The notes beneath the pieces were generated by a model, which was not told the DNA's origin, did no database searches, and was given only the letters and a program-made list of their open reading frames with translations. Positions 1 through 4,689 of a stretch of 5,661 nt of DNA are shown piece after piece. A program made the translations under genes and the position numbers. Numbering within the stretch: the stretch's first letter is position 1; each line of letters opens with the position of its first letter. The stretch is from positions 1 through 5,661 of the forward strand of contig CANKLD010000086.1 of the NCBI GenBank assembly GCA_947483095.1. Direction: 5' to 3'. This stretch comes from Bacteroidota bacterium (GTDB taxonomy: Bacteria > Bacteroidota > Bacteroidia > Flavobacteriales > Flavobacteriaceae).

Positions 1-1061
1 GAAGTATAAATTGCCACTTTATCATTTGGCATGCGCAAATAGTGATTTTCGCCTTCAATAAAAGGAACTACATCTCTTTTATAAGCAGGGTTCAACAACT
101 GCAATTGCGACACTGGAATATCAATTAAGTCAGAAATTTGCTTGAAAGTAATTTCTCTTTTTACCATTATGGTGTCGGTTGCAAAGTGTTTAATTACCGC
201 TCTATTAGGAACAATTCCATGCTCTTTGTGGTATTCATAAATGTACATCGTAGCTAAAAATGCAGGAACATATCCTTGCGTTTCTTTAGGTAAATGCTTT
301 CTAATATTCCAAAAGTTTTGCTGACCCCCCGATCTTCGAATGGCTTTCGATACGTTTCCTGGGCCCGAATTATAAGACGCTAAAACCAAGTCCCAATCAC
401 CAAAAATTTTATACATATTCGACATGTACAACGCGGCAGCATCACTTGCTTTTAAAGGATCGCTTCGGTCGTCAACATAAGTGTTAATGTTTAATCCGTA
501 TTGTTTTCCTGTTTGAAACATAAATTGCCATAATCCCGTAGCTCCTACTCTTGAAACCGCTTTTGGGTTCAAAGCCGATTCTACCACTGCCAAATATTTT
601 ATCTCCAAAGGCACGTTTTGTCTTGCCATGGCTTCTTCAAACATTGGAAAATAAAACTCAGAAATAGCCATTAATCTTTCAAATGATTTCTTTCGGTTTT
701 TCAAAAAAGATTTTATGATGTTTTCAAGCCCTTGATTGTATTCGATATTGAAGGGCGATTTCGCGTCCATTAAGGCCAACCTGGCTTTCAATAATTCGGT
801 TGGTAATTCAAAATCTACTTTTTTATCGATATTAATGTTCTTAATGTCTACCGAAATATCGTTGTATATATCTAAATTAGATAATTCTTTCATCCATAAA
901 CTATCAACGCATGATGCAATATTGTCTTGAACAAAAGTGGATTTTATAGAATCAAGGTAGGCGTTTTTTGTTTCCTTTTTCAAAGTCCCAGTTGGATCTT
1001 GAGAGAAGGCATTTAGGTATAAAAGGAGAAAAAAGCTGAGGGAGATTTTTTGTATATTCAT
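1..1061 (-). CDS. mltD: Membrane-bound/periplasmic lytic murein transglycosylase, MltD-like (partial, C-terminus beyond window)
   Basis: The reading frame is open from ATG at 1061 to the window edge (353 codons, no stop), so the C-terminus is missing. Residues 1-21 (MNIQKISLSFFLLLYLNAFSQ) form a signal peptide with a typical flavobacterial end. Residues about 146-265 are an SLT (family 1 transglycosylase) domain. Visible motifs are catalytic Glu161 in ES (161-162), GATGLWQFM (173-181), ASYNSGPGNV (228-237) and YVPAFLA (264-270). Residues about 303-345 resemble a LysM peptidoglycan-binding module, as expected for MltD, and further LysM repeats may lie off the window. The enzyme cleaves the MurNAc-GlcNAc bond of peptidoglycan with formation of 1,6-anhydro-MurNAc, acting in the periplasm in wall turnover. 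The first 145 residues contain a mixed-charge region with no motif I recognise. It lies 100 nt downstream of pgk on the same strand and has its own candidate -7 box. The SLT assignment is firm; the symbol rests on the SLT plus LysM architecture. Confidence 0.92.
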   Translation of the reverse strand, partial: MNIQKISLSFFLLLYLNAFSQDPTGTLKKETKNAYLDSIKSTFVQDNIASCVDSLWMKELSNLDIYNDISVDIKNINIDKKVDFELPTELLKARLALMDAKSPFNIEYNQGLENIIKSFLKNRKKSFERLMAISEFYFPMFEEAMARQNVPLEIKYLAVVESALNPKAVSRVGATGLWQFMFQTGKQYGLNINTYVDDRSDPLKASDAAALYMSNMYKIFGDWDLVLASYNSGPGNVSKAIRRSGGQQNFWNIRKHLPKETQGYVPAFLATMYIYEYHKEHGIVPNRAVIKHFATDTIMVKREITFKQISDLIDIPVSQLQLLNPAYKRDVVPFIEGENHYLRMPNDKVAIYT

Positions 1062-1107
1062 ATATTTTAATGTCAAAATGCTACATTTCAATTCATTAGG
1101 TATTTAA

Positions 1108-1115
1108 CAAATCTA
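1108..1115 (-). promoter_or_regulatory. Candidate -7 promoter box for the MltD-like gene
   Basis: The minus strand reads TAGATTTG, an exact match to the Bacteroidota sigma-ABfr -7 consensus TAnnTTTG. It ends 46 nt before the ATG at 1061, giving a leader of roughly 40 nt. I see no TTG at the usual -33 spacing, so the call rests on one short box in AT-rich DNA. Confidence 0.4.
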
Positions 1116-1139
1116 ATAGTAATAAACGTAAAAAAATAT

Positions 1140-1161
1140 AAATTAGTGTTAAAACTAATTT
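1140..1161 (-). terminator. Weak candidate terminator after pgk
   Basis: A perfect 7-bp inverted repeat, AAATTAG and CTAATTT with an 8-nt loop, starts directly after the pgk stop codon. On the minus strand it is followed by ATATTTTTTT, so stem plus U-tract has intrinsic-terminator order. The stem has only one G-C pair and would be unstable, so readthrough into the MltD-like gene is likely. Confidence 0.35.
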
Positions 1162-2349
1162 TTATTCCAATATTGCGGCAACTCCAGGTAAGGTTCGTCC
1201 TTCCAACATTTCAAGCATGGCGCCACCTCCCGTAGAAACGTAGCTCATTTTTTCTTCCAAACCAAATTGTTTAACCGCCGACACAGAATCGCCACCACCA
1301 ACTAACGAAAACGCGCCGTTTGCGGTAGATTCAGCAATATAATTTCCTAAAGTAATTGTTCCGTTGGCGAAAGCAGGCAATTCAAAAACGCCCAATGGGC
1401 CGTTCCAAAGTATGGTTTTCGAATCCATAATTACTTTTTTGAAAGCGGCTAATGATTTTGGTCCCGCGTCAAGCCCTTGCCATCCGTCAGGAATTTCTCT
1501 CACATCAACAATTTGGGTATTTGCATCGTTAGAAAAAGCATCGGCGGCAACCACATCCACAGGAATATGAATTTGCACGCCCTTTTCTTTAGCGATTTTC
1601 AAAATGGCTAAAGCCAATTCCATTTTATCGTCCTCGCAAATAGAATTTCCGATTTTTCCGCCCAATGCTTTCACGAAAGTGAAGGTCATTCCGCCGCCAA
1701 TAATCATGTGGTCGATTTTATCTAAGATATTCTCGATAACCGTAATTTTTGAAGACACTTTTGAACCTCCAAGAACTGCGGTTACTGGCTTTTCGCTGTT
1801 TTTCAAAACTCGATTTAAACTCTCGATTTCTTTGGTCAGTAGCGCACCAAAGCATTTTTTACCTTCAAAAAATTGAGCTATAATTGTAGTTGAGGCGTGC
1901 GCTCTGTGAGCCGTTCCAAAAGCATCGTTTACATAGATATCGCCTAAAGAGGCCAATTGTTTTGCAAAAGCTACGTCGCCCGCTTCCTCTTCAGGGTAAA
2001 AGCGAAGATTTTCAAGCAATAAAACTTGGCCTGGTTGTAAGTTTTTAGCTGCAGTTTCGGCAATTTCACCCACACAATCCGATGCAAAAAGGACTTCTTT
2101 CCCTAGGATTTCCGTGGCTGTTTTCACGATGTGTTTCAATGAATATTTTTCTTCAACGCCCTTTGGTCTTCCAAGGTGCGATAGTAAGATTACGCTTCCG
2201 CCATCGGCAAGAATTTTATCTATGGTTGGTTTTGCGGCTTCAATTCTGGTGGTATCGGTAACGTGGAAATTCTCGTCTAAAGGCACATTAAAATCGACTC
2301 TAATTACGGCTTTTTGGTTTTTAAAATTGAAGTCTTGGAGCGTTTTCAT
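1162..2349 (-). CDS. pgk: Phosphoglycerate kinase
   Basis: This complete 395-residue protein has the usual bacterial PGK length. It catalyses 1,3-bisphosphoglycerate + ADP = 3-phosphoglycerate + ATP in cytosolic glycolysis and gluconeogenesis. The N-terminal substrate lobe shows RVDFNVP (17-23), SHLGRPKG (57-64), [12 protein letters not shown] (110-121) and [13 protein letters not shown] (141-153), which supply the basic and Asp/Asn residues that hold 3-phosphoglycerate. The C-terminal nucleotide lobe shows GGSKVSSKI (194-202, with Lys197), GGGMTFTF (218-225), WNGPLGVFE (315-323, with Glu323 at the nucleotide site), GGGDS (351-355, with Asp354) and [13 protein letters not shown] (372-384). 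All signature residues I checked are present. The start at 2349 gives a standard N-terminus ([23 protein letters not shown]) and lies 33 nt below a perfect TAnnTTTG box. No Shine-Dalgarno sequence is visible, as usual in this phylum. GC on two sampled 60-nt lines is 43%, higher than in the neighbouring accessory genes. Confidence 0.98.
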   Translation of the reverse strand: MKTLQDFNFKNQKAVIRVDFNVPLDENFHVTDTTRIEAAKPTIDKILADGGSVILLSHLGRPKGVEEKYSLKHIVKTATEILGKEVLFASDCVGEIAETAAKNLQPGQVLLLENLRFYPEEEAGDVAFAKQLASLGDIYVNDAFGTAHRAHASTTIIAQFFEGKKCFGALLTKEIESLNRVLKNSEKPVTAVLGGSKVSSKITVIENILDKIDHMIIGGGMTFTFVKALGGKIGNSICEDDKMELALAILKIAKEKGVQIHIPVDVVAADAFSNDANTQIVDVREIPDGWQGLDAGPKSLAAFKKVIMDSKTILWNGPLGVFELPAFANGTITLGNYIAESTANGAFSLVGGGDSVSAVKQFGLEEKMSYVSTGGGAMLEMLEGRTLPGVAAILE

Positions 2350-2382
2350 TGAAATGGGTTTTGTTAAAAATTAAATTCGATG

Positions 2383-2390
2383 CAAATATA
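2383..2390 (-). promoter_or_regulatory. Candidate -7 promoter box for pgk
   Basis: The minus strand reads TATATTTG, an exact TAnnTTTG match, 33 nt upstream of the pgk ATG, which predicts a leader of about 27 nt. No TTG stands at the expected -33 position. It is the best-placed promoter element between pgk and the accessory DNA. Confidence 0.55.
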
Positions 2391-2505
2391 GTAATTTTAT
2401 TTTTTTAGGCGCGGGCTTTGGATTTGAGAGTTAAGAATTATGATTTTAGATTTAGACCCTGATTAAATAAAAATGGATTGCAGAAATTTGGATATAAATA
2501 ATTAC

Positions 2506-2513
2506 TATATTTG
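2506..2513 (+). promoter_or_regulatory. Possible -7 promoter box directing transcription into the hairpin
   Basis: TATATTTG matches TAnnTTTG exactly. A TTTG at 2487-2490 lies 15 nt upstream, slightly too close for the usual -33 spacing. Transcription would start at about 2518-2520, right at the left arm of the hairpin at 2522, and would give fic a structured leader of about 200 nt. It could equally be a chance match in AT-rich DNA. Confidence 0.25.
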
Positions 2514-2521
2514 AAATAAAT

Positions 2522-2578
2522 AAAGTCGGACGTTTATCAGACAAAGCGACCCAATATTGGGTTGATAAGTCTGACTTT
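2522..2578 (+). repeat. Long imperfect hairpin with palindromic tip
   Basis: The left arm (2522-2539) and right arm (2563-2578) pair over 16 positions: AAAGTC with GACTTT, GGAC with GTCT (one G-U pair if transcribed), a 2-nt bulge at 2532-2533, then TTATCA with TGATAA. The loop contains the perfect 14-bp palindrome ACCCAATATTGGGT (2549-2562). No T-run follows, so a plain terminator is unlikely. It lies just upstream of the inverted repeat that brackets fic and could be the left end of a recombination site or an RNA leader. Confidence 0.7.
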
Positions 2579-2585
2579 GTCAGAC
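2569..2585 (+). repeat. Small hairpin competing with the long hairpin
   Basis: GTCTGAC (2569-2575) and GTCAGAC (2579-2585) form a perfect 7-bp inverted repeat with a TTT loop. The first arm is also the outer right arm of the long hairpin at 2522-2578, so the two structures exclude each other in single-stranded DNA or RNA. The function is unknown. Confidence 0.6.
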
Positions 2586-2595
2586 CTATATACAA

Positions 2596-2610
2596 GTTAT
2601 AAGCCATTAT
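2596..2610 (+). repeat. Left half of inverted repeat bracketing fic
   Basis: GTTATAAGCCATTAT is the reverse complement of the sequence at 3776-3790 with one mismatch in 15. The outer 10 bases, GTTATAAGCC, are exact. It is placed as the G-TT start of an integron cassette would be, with the matching complement at the beginning of the downstream segment. The sequences just outside the two halves show no obvious target-site duplication. Confidence 0.65.
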
Positions 2611-2630
2611 CGAACCACTATCGCATAAAA

Positions 2631-2660
2631 TCGTACCATTTCGTACCATTTTGTACCATT
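2631..2660 (+). repeat. Three tandem 10-bp repeats, TCGTACCATT type
   Basis: TCGTACCATT occurs twice in tandem (2631-2640 and 2641-2650), followed by TTGTACCATT (2651-2660). A further variant, TCGTATCATT, lies at 2703-2712 just before the fic start. The 10-bp period puts the copies on about the same helical face. This would suit an operator bound by the winged helix of Fic or another regulator, but slippage-generated DNA is an alternative. Confidence 0.6.
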
Positions 2661-2663
2661 CAA

Positions 2664-2685
2664 AATATTTATCGAATATTTATCG
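2664..2685 (+). repeat. Two tandem 11-bp repeats, AATATTTATCG
   Basis: AATATTTATCG occurs at 2664-2674 and 2675-2685 without interruption, directly after the TCGTACCATT repeats and 36 nt before the first fic start codon. It may be part of the same regulatory array or simple slippage. Confidence 0.55.
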
Positions 2686-2720
2686 AATAAAAACGAATCA
2701 TATCGTATCATTATTGAAAA

Positions 2721-3779
2721 ATGTTATACATTTGTCATATGGAAAATAATGTCTACAATTTTAAAATTGATATAGATTGGAAATTAATTAATTTAATAAG
2801 CCTAATCGACAGATTTGATGCTTCTTGGCCTTCTATGGAACGTAAAGAAGGTCAAAGTTTAAAACAGCTAAAATCAATAGCAACTGTTAGGAGTGTTGGT
2901 GCTTCTACTAGAATTGAAGGTTCTAGAATGAGCGATGAAGAAGTAGACCAATTACTCAAGAAAATTGACATAACTAAGCTTGAAGATAGAGACGAACAAG
3001 AAGTAGTAGGCTATTTTGAGACATTAGATGGAATTTCTGAATCATATGTTGACATTGAAATAACAGAAAACAACATAAAAAATCTGCATAATATCCTAAT
3101 GAAACATAGTAAAAAGGATCAATGGCATAAAGGCAATTATAAACAACATAGTAATGCAGTCGAAGCCAATCTACCTGATGGTACAAAACAAATTGTATTT
3201 CAAACAACAGAAGCTGGATTTCCTACAGAAGATGCTATGAGAAACCTTATCGATTGGTATGTGAATGACAAAACAACTCATCCTTTAGTAAAGTGCGCTT
3301 TGTTTACATATGAGTTTTTAAGTATTCATCCCTTTCAAGATGGGAATGGACGATTAAGCAGATTGATTTCATCATTATTATTATTGAAAAATGGTTACAA
3401 TTGGATTCAATATGTAAGTTTTGAACATGAAGTTGAAAATCGAAAACCTGAATATTATAGAGTTTTGAGAAGTTGCCAATCACAGCGTCCAAATGAAAAT
3501 GTAAGTGATTGGGGAAATTTCTTTTTTGATGCTCTAAAAAACATTCAAGAACAGTTAATGCAAAAAATCGAAACAAGCGGAATCGAAATGCAATTGTCTC
3601 CACGTGAAAAAGCTATTATTACATTTATAGGAAACCGACCTGGATGTAAATCTGGAGATATTGCGAGTAAAATTGGAATTCCAAGTCCTACAGTAAAAAG
3701 AATCTTAACAGAGTTGGTTGAAAAAAATCTAATAGAAAAACACGGAATTGGACCGGGAACAAATTATTCAATAAAATAA
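2721..3779 (+). CDS. Fic family protein adenylyltransferase (class II) with C-terminal winged helix
   Basis: The 352-residue frame contains the full Fic core motif HPFQDGNGRLSR (203-214), matching HxFx(D/E)GNGRxxR with catalytic His203. This predicts transfer of AMP from ATP to a hydroxyl on a target protein in the cytosol. An inhibitory motif [ST]xxxE[GN] is present before the core as STRIEG (62-67, Glu66), which makes it a class II Fic that restrains its own activity. Residues 151-164 fit the target-positioning flap. Residues about 292-350 form a winged-helix DNA-binding domain. Length and architecture resemble Shewanella SoFic. The target is unknown and no separate antitoxin gene is adjacent. 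The first ATG (2721) follows an A-rich GAAAA, but MLYICH looks atypical. Met7 (2739) lies 4 nt after a perfect TAnnTTTG box, so the true start may be 2739 (346 residues). Two sampled lines are only 22 and 33% GC, against 43% in pgk, suggesting acquisition. The stop codon lies inside the right inverted repeat. Confidence 0.93.
   Translation: MLYICHMENNVYNFKIDIDWKLINLISLIDRFDASWPSMERKEGQSLKQLKSIATVRSVGASTRIEGSRMSDEEVDQLLKKIDITKLEDRDEQEVVGYFETLDGISESYVDIEITENNIKNLHNILMKHSKKDQWHKGNYKQHSNAVEANLPDGTKQIVFQTTEAGFPTEDAMRNLIDWYVNDKTTHPLVKCALFTYEFLSIHPFQDGNGRLSRLISSLLLLKNGYNWIQYVSFEHEVENRKPEYYRVLRSCQSQRPNENVSDWGNFFFDALKNIQEQLMQKIETSGIEMQLSPREKAIITFIGNRPGCKSGDIASKIGIPSPTVKRILTELVEKNLIEKHGIGPGTNYSIK
2727..2734 (+). 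promoter_or_regulatory. Possible -7 box of a leaderless fic transcript
   Basis: TACATTTG matches TAnnTTTG exactly and ends 4 nt before the ATG at 2739. If used, transcription would begin at or next to that ATG, giving a leaderless mRNA and excluding the upstream ATG at 2721. The same 4-nt gap occurs before holB. No TTG lies at a suitable -33 distance; the one at 2714-2716 is too close. Confidence 0.4.
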
Positions 3780-3790
3780 CGGCTTATAAC
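3776..3790 (+). repeat. Right half of inverted repeat bracketing fic
   Basis: ATAACGGCTTATAAC pairs with 2596-2610 at 14 of 15 positions, and the inner ten bases GGCTTATAAC are exact. It overlaps the fic stop codon (3777-3779), a typical relation between a cassette gene and the start of its attC site. Confidence 0.65.
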
Positions 3791-3918
3791 AGGCGTTTGG
3801 CAAGATTGCGAATTTTGTGGTAAATTCACGTTTACTTTTCGCAAGAAATTTTATCTTTAACAGAAAATAATCGGTTACGAAGTTCGCAACTGGGGAGAAG
3901 CAATGGAACGTTAGCGGC
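3781..3918 (+). other. Putative attC-like recombination segment
   Basis: The 138-nt segment starts with GGCTTATAAC and ends with GTTAGCGGC (3910-3918). The ends are partly complementary around the AAC and GTT cores. Inside are TTGCGAA (3806-3812) and its reverse complement TTCGCAA at both 3838-3844 and 3883-3889, plus a small repeat GTAAA/TTTAC (3820-3835). Length and stop-codon overlap are as in integron attC sites. Against this, the cores do not match RYYYAAC and GTTRRRY fully, the arms pair poorly outside the 7-bp stem, and no integrase is visible. A dispersed intergenic repeat is the main alternative. Confidence 0.4.
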
Positions 3919-3953
3919 AAAATTTAAGTAACAGAAACCCTAAAAATCGATAC

Positions 3954-4361
3954 ATGAAAAAATCAGCATTGTTATTGTTTGGATTCTATTTTATCTCATT
4001 CCTTTCCTGCTTTTCAACTTATTCTCAAGCGAATTACTCAAAAATAACTACTCCTCTGGAAACAAACTTCCTAAATCGTCCTGTCTTTTTTTATAACAAA
4101 TTAGTTTCAACACCTGACTTGAAGGTAAATTTGAATTTTAAACCATTTAATGCAAACGTGTTGTCCATTTACAATTGTAATACCAAATTAAATGATGTTT
4201 ATTCCTATTCAAAAGAATCGTATTATTATGAAAAAAGTGTTCCGTTATGTTCTAATTTTTATGACCAAAAGGATTCTTTTAATCCCAATGGGGCTAATAA
4301 TTTTGGAGTAGGTGTGCTTATTGGTTCTTTAAATGCCTTATTAAGTGTTATTTCTAAATAA
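3954..4361 (+). CDS. Small exported protein of unknown function
   Basis: This 135-residue frame starts with a clear signal peptide: MKK, a hydrophobic stretch (residues 5-20) and STYSQ (21-25), so cleavage near residue 25 is likely. Cys19 is preceded by FLS, a poor lipobox, so secretion to the periplasm or beyond is more likely than lipidation. The mature part of about 110 residues is rich in Asn, Tyr, Ser and Phe, with Cys75 and Cys99 that could form one disulfide. Residues 108-130 (DSFNPNGANNFG, then VGVLIGSLNALL) end in a Gly/Leu-rich, moderately hydrophobic segment. I do not recognise the family. It begins 36 nt after the GTTAGCGGC end of the attC-like segment. A sampled line has 27% GC, similar to fic and unlike pgk and holB. 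The signal peptide and open length support a real gene; function and any link to Fic are unknown. Confidence 0.75.
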   Translation: MKKSALLLFGFYFISFLSCFSTYSQANYSKITTPLETNFLNRPVFFYNKLVSTPDLKVNLNFKPFNANVLSIYNCNTKLNDVYSYSKESYYYEKSVPLCSNFYDQKDSFNPNGANNFGVGVLIGSLNALLSVISK

Positions 4362-4412
4362 ATTTTAGACCTGATGCGTTTACAAAACTTGGCACGTAGA
4401 CTATAAAAGCAG

Positions 4413-4433
4413 AATCTGAAATAAATTCAGATT
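4413..4433 (+). terminator. Candidate hairpin terminator after the exported orphan
   Basis: AATCTGAA (4413-4420) and TTCAGATT (4426-4433) form a perfect 8-bp stem with a 5-nt loop, 51 nt after the orphan stop codon. No T-run follows on the plus strand (GACAAATTGTTTG), so it is a weak intrinsic terminator at best; it may instead stabilise the 3' end. Confidence 0.35.
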
Positions 4434-4482
4434 GACAAATTGTTTGTTATTTGACAACAGATTCACCAATTAAACCCCTACG

Positions 4483-4604
4483 CTCTTTGCGGTTAATTTT
4501 TTTCACCACAAAAGAAACAAAAGATAAGTAAATATTAAAAAGGAACAAAAGTTTAATCACTTTGCGAGCCTTGCGTAAAACTTTGCGGGCTTTGCGGTTA
4601 AAAA
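4483..4604. repeat. CTTTGCG-type intergenic repeat region
   Basis: CTTTGCGGTTAA occurs at 4485-4496 and CTTTGCGGTTAAAA at 4590-4603. Between them are CTTTGCG at 4560-4566 and 4581-4587 and a shortened CTTGCG at 4570-4575, plus ACCACAAAAGAAACAAAAG around 4505-4523. On the minus strand this reads as TTAACCGCAAAG-like units, which I recall as widespread between Flavobacterium genes. Whether the element is mobile or regulatory cannot be told here. Confidence 0.6.
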
Positions 4605-4677
4605 CCATTTTTCAAAAGCGTTAAACAAATTTACGAATAACCGAATCCCCAAATTACCTTTTCTAAGAACTTTCTAT

Positions 4678-4685
4678 TATCTTTG
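4678..4685 (+). promoter_or_regulatory. Candidate -7 promoter box for holB, leaderless spacing
   Basis: TATCTTTG matches TAnnTTTG exactly and ends 4 nt before the holB ATG at 4690. Transcription would then start at about the ATG, giving a leaderless mRNA. No TTG stands at the usual -33 distance. Confidence 0.55.
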
Positions 4686-4689
4686 CTTT

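Larger units (their letters stand above)
2350..2720. other. Intergenic stretch between pgk and fic (about 370 nt)
   Basis: This divergent intergenic stretch holds no convincing gene. Its pgk-proximal end carries the pgk promoter box. Beyond about 2400 it contains, in order, a plus-strand TAnnTTTG match (2506-2513), a 57-nt hairpin (2522-2578), a nested small hairpin (2569-2585), the left half of an inverted repeat (2596-2610) and tandem repeats (2631-2685). A 65-codon minus-strand frame (2649-2452) runs straight through the hairpin and repeats and has no protein-like features. Confidence 0.7.
4362..4689. other. Intergenic stretch between the exported orphan and holB (328 nt)
   Basis: No gene is supported here. 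It contains a hairpin (4413-4433), a CTTTGCG-type repeat region (4483-4604) and the holB promoter box (4678-4685). It lacks a GCCGCTAAC-like sequence, so the orphan gene is not followed by the attC start that a second intact cassette would require. Confidence 0.7.

Noticed and set aside
736..930. Plus-strand 64-codon frame
   Set aside because: It lies wholly antisense to the MltD-like gene, whose frame is open and carries the SLT motifs.
1364..2374. Plus-strand frames at 1364-1570, 1604-1876 and 2114-2374
   Set aside because: All are antisense shadows of pgk with no recognisable protein features.
2452..2649. Minus-strand 65-codon frame between pgk and fic
   Set aside because: It reads through the hairpin, inverted repeat and tandem repeats; no domain, signal or promoter supports it.
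2631..2685. CRISPR array or replication iterons
   Set aside because: Units of 10-11 bp in direct contact, without spacers, are too short for CRISPR, and no replication gene is nearby.
2974..3603. Minus-strand frames within fic
   Set aside because: They are antisense to a gene with an intact Fic motif and have biased, non-protein-like composition.
2596..3790. Simple IS or MITE with terminal inverted repeats around fic
   Set aside because: No transposase is present and the bases just outside the inverted repeats (TACAA on the left, AGGCG on the right) show no target-site duplication. The cassette reading fits better, but is unproven.
3972..4010. Lipoprotein signal in the exported orphan (Cys19)
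   Set aside because: The residues before Cys19 are FLS, which does not fit a lipobox; the YSQ ending favours ordinary signal peptidase cleavage.
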